Source of the DNA: Rhizobacter sp.
GTDB lineage: Bacteria; Pseudomonadota; Gammaproteobacteria; Burkholderiales; Burkholderiaceae_C
Length of the DNA stretch: 34,941 nt
Reading direction: 5' to 3'
Assembly: GCA_025361845.1 (NCBI GenBank)
Contig: JANYJL010000138.1
Span: forward strand, 1 to 34,941
Positions 7,623 through 16,229 of the stretch are shown one piece after another (the stretch's first letter is position 1; each line of letters begins with the position of its first letter). The position numbers were made by a program, and so were the translations under genes. Under the pieces are notes generated by a model that was not told the origin of the DNA, made no database searches, and saw nothing but the letters and a program-made list of their open reading frames with translations.

Positions 7623-8792
7623 ATGACCAAGACCCTCAATGTCGCCATGATCGGCGGCGGTTTCATGGGCAAGGCCCATGCCCTGGCCTATGCGGCCATG
7701 CCGATGTTCTTTTGGCCCGCGCCCTTGATTCCGGTGCGCAAGGTGCTGGTTGACATCAACCCGGCCGCGGCTGAAAACGGCCGCCAGCGCTTCGGGTTCG
7801 AAGAGGCGTCCAGCGACTGGCGCGCCGTCGTCGCCCGTCCCGACATCGACCTGGTCGACATCGTCACGCCCAACGACAGCCATGCCGAGATCGCGATCGC
7901 CGCCGCCAAAGCCGGCAAGCACATCATTTGCGAGAAACCGCTGGCGCGCACCGCGGCCGAAAGCAAGACCATGCTGGATGCCGTCAACGCGGCCGGTGTG
8001 ATCCACATGGTCGCTTTCAATTACCGCCGCACGCCGGCCGTGGCGCTGGCGCAAAAGTTCATCACCGAGGGCCGCATCGGCAAGATCCAGAACTTCCGCG
8101 GCACTTACCTGCAAGACTGGAGCGCCGACCCCGATTCGCCGTTGTCGTGGCGTTTCAACAAGAAGATCGCCGGCTCGGGCGCGGTAGGCGACATCGGCAC
8201 GCACGTGGTTGACCTGGCGCGCTACCTGGTCGGCGACATCACCGCGGTGAACGCGATGACGCACACCTACGTCAAGACGCGTCCGCTGCAAAGCGGTGGT
8301 GTGGACAAGCTCGGCGCGGCCGACAAAAATTCCAGCGGCCCCCGTGGCGAGGTCGACGTCGACGACGAGATGCTGACCATGCTGCGCTTCGCCAACGGCG
8401 CGGTCGGCTCCATCGAAGCCACGCGCAATGCCTACGGCCGCAACAACTTCCTGACCTTCGAAATTCATGGCGACCGCGGCTCCATCGTCTTCAACTACGA
8501 GCGCCGTGACGAGTTGCAGGTGATGTTTGCCGACGACCCGGCCGACGTACGGGGCTTTCGCACCATCTACACCGGCCCGGCGCATCCGTATGGCGACGGC
8601 CTGTGGCCCATCCCGGGCCTGGGCATCGGCTACTCCGAGACCAAGATCGTCGAGTGCTATGACCTGTGCAAGGCGATCGCCAGCGGCCAGCAGCCTTCGC
8701 CCAACTTCGCTGACGGTTACCGCATCGAGCAGATTGCCGAAGCCATTTTGCATTCGGGCGAGAACGGTGCCTGGGTCGAGGTCAAAGCATGA
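7623..8792 (+). CDS. Gfo/Idh/MocA-family oxidoreductase (copy 1)
   Basis: A 389-residue NAD(P)-dependent dehydrogenase of the inositol-2-dehydrogenase type. The N-terminal Rossmann motif is MIGGGFMGKAHA (about residues 9-20). The family motif EKP is present with Lys105 (CEKPL), and the catalytic pair appears as Asp190 and His194 in GDIGTHVVD, matching the D-x-x-x-H of IolG. It probably oxidises a ring hydroxyl of a sugar or cyclitol to a ketone, feeding the IolE-like TIM barrel at 3202. The ATG at 7623 follows AGGAGAT by 6 nt; an upstream open stretch in the same frame is not coding. Its stop overlaps the start of a 38-residue ORF (ATGA), which in turn overlaps the fused ATPase gene. Substrate unknown. 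Confidence 0.85.
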   Translation: MTKTLNVAMIGGGFMGKAHALAYAAMPMFFWPAPLIPVRKVLVDINPAAAENGRQRFGFEEASSDWRAVVARPDIDLVDIVTPNDSHAEIAIAAAKAGKHIICEKPLARTAAESKTMLDAVNAAGVIHMVAFNYRRTPAVALAQKFITEGRIGKIQNFRGTYLQDWSADPDSPLSWRFNKKIAGSGAVGDIGTHVVDLARYLVGDITAVNAMTHTYVKTRPLQSGGVDKLGAADKNSSGPRGEVDVDDEMLTMLRFANGAVGSIEATRNAYGRNNFLTFEIHGDRGSIVFNYERRDELQVMFADDPADVRGFRTIYTGPAHPYGDGLWPIPGLGIGYSETKIVECYDLCKAIASGQQPSPNFADGYRIEQIAEAILHSGENGAWVEVKA

Positions 8793-8905
8793 AAAACCAA
8801 ACGTCAGCAAGTTGCCTGCGGGCCGCCGAGCAGGGTCGCCCCAAGCAAGGCCCGACCCTCTCGAAGGGTCGGTTGCTGAACTCGGCAATCGGGGTGTCGT
8901 CATGA
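8789..8905 (+). CDS. Possible 38-residue coupling ORF with ATGA overlaps at both ends
   Basis: This short frame begins with an ATG inside the stop of the oxidoreductase gene and ends with a TGA inside the start of the ATPase fusion gene. Both junctions are ATGA overlaps, which allow translational coupling. The peptide starts MKNQTSASCLRAAEQG and shows no domain, signal or membrane segment. It contains an 8-bp hairpin (8852-8872). It may only pass ribosomes across a 109-bp gap or be a chance frame. I do not recognise it. Confidence 0.3.
   Translation: MKNQTSASCLRAAEQGRPKQGPTLSKGRLLNSAIGVSS
8852..8872 (+). other. Hairpin inside the gap before the ATPase fusion gene
   Basis: CCGACCCT at 8852-8859 and AGGGTCGG at 8865-8872 pair perfectly around a CTCGA loop. 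There is no T-tract. It lies 29 bp before the ATPase start, so it could affect its translation or the decay of the upstream message. Confidence 0.45.
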
Positions 8906-11493
8906 CCGCCGCCGGCGCCCACGATGTCGCGGTGCGCATGACCGGCGTGTCCAAATCGTTCGGTGGAAACCGGGCGCTAGACAACGTCGATCTGAGCTTC
9001 CACAAGGGCCAGATCCATGCGCTGCTCGGCGGCAACGGCGCCGGCAAGTCGACCATCCTGAAGATCCTCAACGGCGTTTACACGCCCGACGAGGGCAGCA
9101 AGATCGAGGTGGGCGGCGTGCCGCTCACCGAGAACACGCCGGAGGCGGCGCGCAAGGCCGGCATCGCGATGATCTTCCAGGAGATGAGCCTGGTGCCCAC
9201 GCTCAGCGTGGCGCAGAACATCTTCCTGACGCGCGAGCTGCGCGACGGCCTGGGCCTGATCAACGACCGCGAGGCCGAGCGCCAGGCGCGGGTGTTGTTC
9301 GGCGAACTCGGCATCGACATCGACCCGAGCCTGCTCGTATCCGAGCTGAGCGCGGGCCAGCAGCAGTTGACTGAAATCATCAAGGCGATGTCGCAGCGGC
9401 CGAGCATCCTGATCCTCGACGAGCCGACCACCGCGCTGTCGTCGACCGAGACCGACCGCCTGTTCGAATTCGTCGTGCGCCTCAAGTCCAAGGGCGTGGC
9501 CATCGCCTACGTCTCGCACCGCATGGACGAGATCTTCAAGATCGCCGACGTCGCCACCATCCTGCGCGACGGCAAGCACGTGATGACGGCACCGATTGGC
9601 GAGTTCACGCTGCAGTCGATGATCGAGCACATCGTCGGCCGCAGCACCGCCGGCTTCCAGGACCTGGAGCGCAACGCGACGCTGGGCGAACCGCTGGTCG
9701 AACTGCGCGGCGTGTCCGGCACGCGCCGGCCGCAGAACACGGTGGACCTCGTGGTGCACCGCGGCGAAGTCGTCGGGGTGGCCGGCCTGCTGGGCAGCGG
9801 CCGCAGTTCGATGGCGCGGGTGCTGTGCGGCATCGACCCGCTGGCCGCGGGGCAGATCCTCATCGGCGGCAAGCCGGTCTCGATCAAGAGCCCGCGCGAC
9901 GCGATCGATCACGGCATCGCGCTGATCCCCGAAGATCGGCGCCGCCAGGGTTTCGTGGCTGCGCACAGCGTGGCGGAGAACATCCAACTGCCGGTGCTCG
10001 ACAAGCTCAGCAAGTACTCCTGGATGCTGACCGACAAGGCAAGGCAGCATGCCGACACGCTGATCAAGCGGCTGCGCGTCAAGACCGCTTCGCCGGACAG
10101 CCCGATCAGCACGCTGTCGGGCGGCAACGCGCAGAAGGTGGTGATCGCCAAGTGGCTCGGCAACGACCCCGACGTGCTGGTGCTCGACGAGCCCACCGCC
10201 GGCATCGACATCGGCAGCAAGGGCGAGATCGTCGCGCTGATCCGCGAGCTGGCGCACCAGGGCAAGGGCATCCTGATCCTGTCTTCGGAGCTGGCCGAAC
10301 TGCTCGCCGCGAGTGACCGCATCGTGGTGATGTCCAACGGCCAGTTGGTGCGCGACATTCCGCGCAGCGAACTCGATGCGGTGATGGCGGCCTCAATCGA
10401 TCCCGCCGAACGCTTGCAGCTCGCCGAGCGCTACTTGCAGATGGCGCTGCAGAACCGGGCGCAGGTCTATGCCAAGTCGCACAGCGTCGGCCCGAACGGC
10501 GAGGCGCCCGCACTGGCGGCAAATGTGCAGCTCAGCGACGCTGAGTTCGCCGCTATCAAGGCCATGCGAGCCAAGGCGGCGATCGTGATGCACTACACCG
10601 GCAACGCCTGGTCGCATGCGCAGGTCGCAGGGCTCAAGGCCCAGTTCAACGCCATGGGCATCGAGGTGGTCGCCGTGACCGACGCCGGCTTCAAGGCCGA
10701 GCAGCAGATCGCCGACATCGAGGACGTGCTGAGCCGTGACCCGCAGATCATCGTGTCCATCCCGACCGACCCGGTGGCCACCGCCGGCGCTTACCGCAAG
10801 GCGGCCGAGCGCGGCGTCAAGCTGGTCTACATGGACAACGTGCCCGAAGGGCATGTGGCCGGGCGCGACTATGTCAGCGCCGTCTCGTCCGACAACCACG
10901 CCAATGGTGTCACCTCGGCGCAGTTGATGGCGCAGGCGCTGGGTGGCCAGGGCGAGATCGCGTTGGTGTTCCACGCGGCCGACTTTTCCGTCACACACCA
11001 GCGCCACGAGGCCTTCAAGAAGACCATGGCCGAGCACCACCCCGGCATCCGCATCGTGGCCGAACAGGGCATCACCGGGCCCGACTTCGCGGGTCAAGGG
11101 TGCCAGGCGGCGGCGGCGATGCTGGCCTCGCACCCCAAGCTTAAGGGTATTTGGGCGGTGTGGGACGTGCCCGCCGAAGGCGTGCTCGCCGCCGCACGCG
11201 CGGCCGGGCGCACTGACCTGGTCGTCACCACCGTCGACCTGGGTCGGGCGGTGGCCGAAGACATGGCCCGTGACGGCAACGTCAAGGGCGTGGCGGCCCA
11301 GCGGGCCTACGACCACGGCCAGACCGAAGCGCTGCTGGCCGGCTACGGCCTGCTCGGCAAAGCGGCGCCGGCATATGTGGCACTGCCGGCGCTGCCGGTG
11401 ACCAAGGAAAACGTTCTCGACGCGTGGCAGATCGTCTACCGCGACAGTGCGCCGAAACTTGAACAGAACACACGCCAAGGAGACTTTTCATGA
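8902..11493 (+). CDS. RbsA-type ABC ATPase fused to a sugar-binding-protein domain
   Basis: An 863-residue fusion in one uninterrupted frame. Residues 1-497 are a double ABC ATPase of the ribose/monosaccharide class. The first half has Walker A GGNGAGKST (43-51), signature LSAGQQQ (149-155), Walker B ILILDEP (169-175) and H-loop SHRMDE. The second half has the degenerate Walker A GLLGSGRSS typical of RbsA, signature LSGGNAQ (405-411) and Walker B VLVLDEP (425-431). A helical linker (about 498-522) leads into residues 523-863, a third copy of the binding protein (VMHYTGNAWSHAQ, TDAGFKAEQQIADIE, WAVWDVPAEGV, TTVDLG). The signal peptide is absent, so this domain should be cytoplasmic. Candidate ligand positions differ from the periplasmic copies: Asp to Ala569, Arg to His572, Tyr to His666, Arg to His699. 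A role as intracellular ligand sensor on the ATPase is inference. The stop overlaps the permease start. Confidence 0.88.
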   Translation: MTAAGAHDVAVRMTGVSKSFGGNRALDNVDLSFHKGQIHALLGGNGAGKSTILKILNGVYTPDEGSKIEVGGVPLTENTPEAARKAGIAMIFQEMSLVPTLSVAQNIFLTRELRDGLGLINDREAERQARVLFGELGIDIDPSLLVSELSAGQQQLTEIIKAMSQRPSILILDEPTTALSSTETDRLFEFVVRLKSKGVAIAYVSHRMDEIFKIADVATILRDGKHVMTAPIGEFTLQSMIEHIVGRSTAGFQDLERNATLGEPLVELRGVSGTRRPQNTVDLVVHRGEVVGVAGLLGSGRSSMARVLCGIDPLAAGQILIGGKPVSIKSPRDAIDHGIALIPEDRRRQGFVAAHSVAENIQLPVLDKLSKYSWMLTDKARQHADTLIKRLRVKTASPDSPISTLSGGNAQKVVIAKWLGNDPDVLVLDEPTAGIDIGSKGEIVALIRELAHQGKGILILSSELAELLAASDRIVVMSNGQLVRDIPRSELDAVMAASIDPAERLQLAERYLQMALQNRAQVYAKSHSVGPNGEAPALAANVQLSDAEFAAIKAMRAKAAIVMHYTGNAWSHAQVAGLKAQFNAMGIEVVAVTDAGFKAEQQIADIEDVLSRDPQIIVSIPTDPVATAGAYRKAAERGVKLVYMDNVPEGHVAGRDYVSAVSSDNHANGVTSAQLMAQALGGQGEIALVFHAADFSVTHQRHEAFKKTMAEHHPGIRIVAEQGITGPDFAGQGCQAAAAMLASHPKLKGIWAVWDVPAEGVLAAARAAGRTDLVVTTVDLGRAVAEDMARDGNVKGVAAQRAYDHGQTEALLAGYGLLGKAAPAYVALPALPVTKENVLDAWQIVYRDSAPKLEQNTRQGDFS

Positions 11494-12458
11494 GCACCTC
11501 GACCCTGGCCGCACGGCCATCCCCGATCAAAGCGCTGGCGGCCACCTGGCGCCAATACGTGATCTATCTCGGCTTCGTCGCCATCTTCGTGATCTTCTCG
11601 TTCGCGTTGTTCGACAAGGGCTTTCTCGACCCCAACAACCTGCTCAACATCATCCGCCAGACGGCGATGATCGCGGTGATGGCCGTGGCCATGACCTTCG
11701 TGCTGGCCGCCGGCGAGATCGACCTGTCGATCGGCGCGGTGGCCGGGCTGACCACCGTCACCACCGCGATGGCCATCGACGCGGCGGGGCCCTTCGTGGG
11801 CGTGTGCGCCGGGCTGGCCACCGGGCTGGCCGTAGGCATCTTCAATGGCCTGCTGACCACCAAGATCGGCATCCCGTCCTTCCTGACCACGCTGGCCATG
11901 CTCGGCATCGCCAAGGGCGTGGCGATGTGGGTCAGCGGTACCGCGGCCATTCCGATCCTGGCGCCGACGTACTCCTACATCTTCGGCGGCGGCAACATCG
12001 GGCCGGTGCCGACGCTGCTGGTGTGGATGCTGCTGTTCGGCGTAGCCGGCCACCTGGTGCTGCGGCGCACCGGCTTCGGCCGCCGCGTGCTGGCCACCGG
12101 CGGCAACGAGACGGCGGCGCGTTACAGCGGCGTCGACACACGCGGGATCAAGATGCGCGTGCTGATCATCTCCAGCATGTCGGCTGCGGTGGCCGGCATG
12201 CTGTATGCCGGGCGCCTGCAGTCGGGGCGCTTCCAGCTCGGCGAGGGCGACGAGTTGTCGGTCATCGCCGCGGCCGTGCTCGGCGGCACCAGCCTGTTCG
12301 GCGGCGCCGGCACGGTGGTGGGAACCATCATGGGTGCGCTGATGATCGGCATGATCAACAACGGCCTGATCCTGATGGGGCTGGAATTCAGCCAGCAACT
12401 GATTGCCCGTGGCGCAATCATCATCCTTGCCGTCGCGCTGAGCCAGCAAAAGCGCTGA
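11490..12458 (+). CDS. ABC transporter permease, RbsC type
   Basis: A 322-residue inner-membrane permease of the BPD_transp_2 family, with about eight to ten hydrophobic segments. The EAA-like region reads LAAGEIDLSIGAVAGLT (about residues 70-86), which is the well-conserved ribose/xylose permease block. The second half has AARYSGVDTRGIKM and AAVLGGTSLFGGAG, also family-typical. It forms a homodimeric channel with the fused ATPase and accepts substrate from the binding proteins. Start: AAGGAGACTTTTC before ATG, with a 4-bp overlap with the ATPase gene, so translation is probably coupled. It is the only permease gene in the cluster, so all three binding-protein modules probably serve it. Confidence 0.9.
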   Translation: MSTSTLAARPSPIKALAATWRQYVIYLGFVAIFVIFSFALFDKGFLDPNNLLNIIRQTAMIAVMAVAMTFVLAAGEIDLSIGAVAGLTTVTTAMAIDAAGPFVGVCAGLATGLAVGIFNGLLTTKIGIPSFLTTLAMLGIAKGVAMWVSGTAAIPILAPTYSYIFGGGNIGPVPTLLVWMLLFGVAGHLVLRRTGFGRRVLATGGNETAARYSGVDTRGIKMRVLIISSMSAAVAGMLYAGRLQSGRFQLGEGDELSVIAAAVLGGTSLFGGAGTVVGTIMGALMIGMINNGLILMGLEFSQQLIARGAIIILAVALSQQKR

Positions 12459-12494
12459 AGCGCAACCCACTACTCACCCCAAGGCAGAACCACC

Positions 12495-12848
12495 ATGAAA
12501 CCTGGTTGCACCATCATCGGCAATATCTACGGCCGGCCGGAAAAGCGCGAGGCGCTGCTCGCGCTGCTGCAGACCTTCATCGTGCCGACGCGGCAGGAGC
12601 CGGGCTGCATCGAGTACCAGTTTCACGTCAGTGACGAAGACCCGAACCATTTCATGTTCTACGAGAACTGGGAGAGCCGCGAAGTGCTCGCGCAGCACAT
12701 CGCGATGCCTTACATCCAGCCCATCATCGAACGTGAGCACGAGTTGCTTGCGCGCCCGGTTCACATCGTCCACTACGAGATGCTGGCACCGCTGCAGGCC
12801 GTGCACCCCAGCGATGTGCCTGACGGCACGAACCGTGCTGGCCAGTGA
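12495..12848 (+). CDS. ABM-fold monooxygenase-like protein
   Basis: A 117-residue protein of the antibiotic-biosynthesis-monooxygenase (dimeric ferredoxin-like) superfamily. The pattern is typical: a first strand (TIIGNIYGRPEKREALLALL), RQEPGCIEYQFHVS, then FMFYENWESREVLAQHIAMP. Members include YgiN-type quinol monooxygenases and small aldolase- or isomerase-like enzymes such as LsrG and RhaM-like folds. In sugar operons such proteins often act on unstable keto or phosphorylated intermediates, so a side role in this pathway is plausible but not proven. It lies 36 bp after the permease gene, and its stop overlaps a possible upstream GTG of the next gene. Confidence 0.7.
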   Translation: MKPGCTIIGNIYGRPEKREALLALLQTFIVPTRQEPGCIEYQFHVSDEDPNHFMFYENWESREVLAQHIAMPYIQPIIEREHELLARPVHIVHYEMLAPLQAVHPSDVPDGTNRAGQ

Positions 12849-12901
12849 CGTGCAACACCGGCGTCGTGCCGGTGCACCACGGAACCAGCAAGGAACCTGA
12901 C

Positions 12902-13888
12902 GTGTCCATCATCGAAATCGCCAGACGCGCCGGTGTTTCCACTGCGACGGTATCGCGTGTCATCAACGACAGCGTGGTCGTGCGGCCGGAAACGCGTGAG
13001 CGCGTCCAGGCGGTGATCGCCGAAATGGGCTACCGCGCCAACTTCCTCGGCCGCAGCCTGCGCACCGCGCAGAGCCGTCTGCTGCTGACCATGGTGCCGG
13101 ACTTCGGCAACCCCTTCTATGCCGAGATCGTGCGCGGCATCGACAGCGTGGCGCGCGCGGAGGGTTACCACGTGCTGCTGTGCGATACGAGCTCGGGCAT
13201 GTCAGCGGACCGCACCTACTTCGAACTGCTGCGCAACCGGCAGGCCGATGGCGCGATCTGCCTTGACCCCGACACCATCCAGCAAAAGCTGCGCAGCGAA
13301 ACCGGCGAGCTGTGCTGGGTCGCGTGTTGCGAATTCGACCCTGACGGCGACGTGCCCTACGTGGGCATCGACAACGCGAAAGCGGCCTTCGATGCGGTGA
13401 CCTACCTGGCCAGCCGCGGCCGCCGCCGCATCGCCTTGCTGAACAGCGACGAGCGGTTCCTGTACTCGCGCCAGCGCCGCCAGGGGTACTTCGACGCACT
13501 ACGCGCCGCCGGGCTTGAGCCGCTGACCGGTGGCGACCTCACCGACCATGGGTTGACCTACGACGGCGGCCGCCAGGCCATCACTGCGATGTGGGCCAGC
13601 GGCGTGCGCCCGGATGCGATCTTCGCCGTGTCGGACACGCTGGCCATTGGTGCGATGCACGGGCTTCGCGATGTCGGCCTCACGGTGCCGGACGACGTGG
13701 CCGTGGTGGGCTTTGACAACATCCAGCTCTGCACCATGGTCCAGCCCGAGCTGAGCACCGTGGCTCAGCCGATGCACGAACTCGGCGTCACGGCGGCGAA
13801 GTTGCTGATGCAGCGCATGCGCCAGCCCGAGGCCGAAGTCGACGGCGTGATCCTGGGCCACGAACTGGTCATCCGCGGTTCGACCTGA
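12902..13888 (+). CDS. LacI/GalR-family transcriptional repressor
   Basis: A 328-residue regulator. Residues 1-23 form the LacI helix-turn-helix (SIIEIARRAGVSTATVSRV), followed by the hinge region (GYRANFLGRSLRT) that inserts in the minor groove at a central CG. Residues 60-328 are the periplasmic-binding-protein-like effector domain (LLLTMVPDFGNPFYAEI, AIFAVSDTLAIGAMHGL, VVGFDN). I chose GTG at 12902, with AAGGA 8 nt upstream, because the family begins right at the HTH; a longer frame from GTG at 12845 exists. It lies within the operon it probably controls. The three GTAAxCGxTTAC palindromes at 2920-3169 have the central CG expected for this family and are the best operator candidates. An unusual CWVACC cysteine cluster lies at about residues 138-144. 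Confidence 0.88.
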   Translation: MSIIEIARRAGVSTATVSRVINDSVVVRPETRERVQAVIAEMGYRANFLGRSLRTAQSRLLLTMVPDFGNPFYAEIVRGIDSVARAEGYHVLLCDTSSGMSADRTYFELLRNRQADGAICLDPDTIQQKLRSETGELCWVACCEFDPDGDVPYVGIDNAKAAFDAVTYLASRGRRRIALLNSDERFLYSRQRRQGYFDALRAAGLEPLTGGDLTDHGLTYDGGRQAITAMWASGVRPDAIFAVSDTLAIGAMHGLRDVGLTVPDDVAVVGFDNIQLCTMVQPELSTVAQPMHELGVTAAKLLMQRMRQPEAEVDGVILGHELVIRGST

Positions 13889-13935
13889 ACTGATGACCTG
13901 CGTCACCACCTGATCCAACAACCAGATTGCCCGCC

Positions 13936-15009
13936 ATGAAAACACTGCAAGGCCCCGCCATCTTCCTGGCCCAGTTCCTGGGCGACGCTGCTCCCTTCGA
14001 CTCGCTGCCCAACCTCGCGCGCTGGGCGGCGAGCCTGGGCTACAAAGGCGTGCAACTGCCCACCGATCCGCGTCTGATCGATCTGAAGCGTGCCGCCGAA
14101 AGCCAGACCTACTGCGACGAGATCAAGGGCCAGGCCGGCGAGCACGGCGTGCAGATCACCGAGCTGTCCACGCACCTGCAGGGGCAGTTGCTGGCTGTGC
14201 ATCCGGCCTACGACGAGCTCTTCGACGGCTTCGCACCGGCCGAGTTGCGCGGCAAGCCCGCGGAGCGCACCGCCTGGGCGGCGCAGCAGTTGCTTTGGGC
14301 CGCGAAAGCCTCGGAGCGCCTGGGTCTCAACGCGCACGCCACGTTCTCCGGCGCGCTCGCCTGGCCCTACCTCTACCCCTGGCCGCAGCGGCCGGCGGGC
14401 TTGGTGGAGAAGGTATTCGCGGAGCTGGCCAAGCGCTGGCGCCCGGTGCTCGACGCCTTCGACGCTGCCGGCGTAGACGTCTGCTACGAACTGCATCCGG
14501 GCGAAGACCTGCACGACGGCGTGACCTTCGAGCGCTTCCTCGCCGCGGTGGACAACCACCCGCGCGCGAGCATCCTTTACGACCCGAGCCACTTCGTGTT
14601 GCAGCAGCTCGACTACCTGGCCTTCATCGACATCTACCACTCGCGCATCAAGGCCTTCCACGTCAAGGACGCCGAGTTCCGCCCCGATGGGCGGCAAGGC
14701 ATGTACGGCGGTTACCAGGGCTGGGTCGATCGGGCCGGGCGCTTCCGCTCGCTGGGTGATGGGCAGGTCGACTTCGGCGCCATCTTCTCGAAGATGGCGA
14801 AGCACGACTACGCTGGCTGGGCAGTGCTGGAGTGGGAATGCTGCCTGAAGCACCCGGAAGACGGCGCGCGTGAAGGGGCCGAGTTCATCCGCAGCCACAT
14901 CATCCGCGTGGCCGAGAGGGCGTTCGACGATTTCGCCGCCAGCGGCGCCGATGCGCGCAAGCTCGACAAGGTACTGGGCCTGGATCGCCCCTCGGCTGCG
15001 ACGCGCTGA
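13936..15009 (+). CDS. Sugar phosphate isomerase/epimerase family TIM barrel (copy 2)
   Basis: A 357-residue member of the xylose-isomerase-like TIM-barrel superfamily, longer than the 278- and 284-residue copies in the same cluster. Metal-site segments are CYELHPGEDLHDG (Glu and His), LYDPSHFVLQQLDYL (D-x-x-H), KAFHVKDAEF (His) and GWAVLEWECC (final Glu). Proteins of this shape are commonly encoded next to a Gfo/Idh/MocA dehydrogenase, as here (5 bp upstream of one). The pair may act as oxidiser and isomerase/lyase on a keto-sugar or keto-glycoside. I chose ATG at 13936; a TTG 9 nt upstream is in frame and no clear ribosome site is seen for either. Exact reaction unknown. Confidence 0.75.
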   Translation: MKTLQGPAIFLAQFLGDAAPFDSLPNLARWAASLGYKGVQLPTDPRLIDLKRAAESQTYCDEIKGQAGEHGVQITELSTHLQGQLLAVHPAYDELFDGFAPAELRGKPAERTAWAAQQLLWAAKASERLGLNAHATFSGALAWPYLYPWPQRPAGLVEKVFAELAKRWRPVLDAFDAAGVDVCYELHPGEDLHDGVTFERFLAAVDNHPRASILYDPSHFVLQQLDYLAFIDIYHSRIKAFHVKDAEFRPDGRQGMYGGYQGWVDRAGRFRSLGDGQVDFGAIFSKMAKHDYAGWAVLEWECCLKHPEDGAREGAEFIRSHIIRVAERAFDDFAASGADARKLDKVLGLDRPSAATR

Positions 15010-15014
15010 AGGAC

Positions 15015-16169
15015 ATGGACGTGCAACGACGCATTCGCATCGGCCTGGTCGGCGGCGGCCAGGGCAGTTTCATCGCCGGAGCGCACCGTGCCGCGGCGCG
15101 GCTGGACGACGGCTACGAGCTGGTCGCCGGCGCCTTGTCCTCGGACCCTTCGCGCGCGCTCGCCAGCGGCCTGGAGATGCGCCTGGCGCCCGAACGCTGC
15201 TATGCCGACTACGCGGACATGGCGCGGCGCGAAGCGCAGCGCAGCGACGGCATCGACGCGGTCGTTGTCGTCACGCCCAACCACCTGCACTTTCCGGTCG
15301 CCAAGGCCTTCCTGGAGGCGGGCATCAACGTCATATGCGACAAGCCCCTGACGACCCGGCTCGACCACGCCGACGAACTGCTGGGACTGGCGCAACGCGG
15401 TGGCCTGCTGTTCATGGTGACGCACCCCTATTCCGGCTATCCGCTGGTGCGCCATGCCCGCGAACTCGTGCGCAGCGGCGCGCTCGGCGACATCCGCGTG
15501 GTACAGGTCGAGTACGCGCAGGATTGGCTCGCCGAGCCGCTGGAGCGAACCGGCCAGAAGCAGGCCGCATGGCGCGCCGACCCTGAGCGCGCGGGCCCGG
15601 CCGGCGCGCTGGGCGACATCGGCACGCATGCCTTTCATTTGGCGCAGTTCGTCACCGGGCTCGAGGTCGAGCAACTCGCGGCCGAGCTGACGACCTTCGT
15701 GCCCGGTCGCGCACTCGACGACAACGTCCAGGTGATGCTGCGCTTCAAGGGCGGCGCACGGGGTTCGCTGTGGGCCAGCCAGGTGGCGACCGGCAGCGCC
15801 AACCGCCTGCAAGTGCGCGTGTTTGGCAGCCGCGCGGCGATCCATTTCGACCAGGAGAGCCCGGAACAACTGCTCTACACACGCCTTGGCGAGGCCACAC
15901 AGATCATGCGCCGCGGTGCCACGCCAGCTGGTGGCGATGCGGCCCTGGCCACTCGATTGCCTGCCGGACATCCGGAGGGCTATTTCGAAGCCTTCGCACA
16001 GCTCTATGCCGACTTCGCGCTGGCTTGGCACGCGCGCGCCGGAGGCCAGGCTTTCGAGGCCGAGCATCACCTCATGCCCACCGTGCGCGACGGTCGCCAG
16101 GGCATGGCCTTCATCGACGCGGCGCTGCGCAGTCACCGCGGCGGCTGCGACTGGGTCGCAATGTCTTGA
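15015..16169 (+). CDS. Gfo/Idh/MocA-family oxidoreductase (copy 2)
   Basis: A 384-residue NAD(P)-dependent dehydrogenase. The Rossmann loop is [14 protein letters not shown] (about residues 11-24). The EKP motif is DKP with Lys110 (CDKPL), and the catalytic pair is Asp201 and His205 in GDIGTHAFH. It is quite different from copy 1 at 7623 and so probably oxidises another position or substrate. It sits between two TIM-barrel genes, 5 bp after the first. It may form a two-enzyme module with the 357-residue TIM barrel: oxidise a hydroxyl, then isomerise or eliminate. Length and motifs are normal. Cytoplasmic. Confidence 0.83.
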   Translation: MDVQRRIRIGLVGGGQGSFIAGAHRAAARLDDGYELVAGALSSDPSRALASGLEMRLAPERCYADYADMARREAQRSDGIDAVVVVTPNHLHFPVAKAFLEAGINVICDKPLTTRLDHADELLGLAQRGGLLFMVTHPYSGYPLVRHARELVRSGALGDIRVVQVEYAQDWLAEPLERTGQKQAAWRADPERAGPAGALGDIGTHAFHLAQFVTGLEVEQLAAELTTFVPGRALDDNVQVMLRFKGGARGSLWASQVATGSANRLQVRVFGSRAAIHFDQESPEQLLYTRLGEATQIMRRGATPAGGDAALATRLPAGHPEGYFEAFAQLYADFALAWHARAGGQAFEAEHHLMPTVRDGRQGMAFIDAALRSHRGGCDWVAMS

Positions 16170-16229
16170 CCGTTGACCCCTGCCCACTGATTGACCGCAC
16201 GCGTCGACATCACCCCTTGGAGACACATC

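Noticed and set aside
8527-8901. Upstream in-frame extension of the ATPase fusion gene (125 codons)
   Set aside because: It is out-of-frame reading of the oxidoreductase gene. The ABC domain starts right after the ATG at 8902.
7506-9071. Long minus-strand open frame of 521 codons opposite the oxidoreductase and ATPase genes
   Set aside because: It is antisense to genes with clear family motifs, and its composition (His-, Asp-, Val-rich) is what the opposite strand of G+C-rich coding DNA gives.
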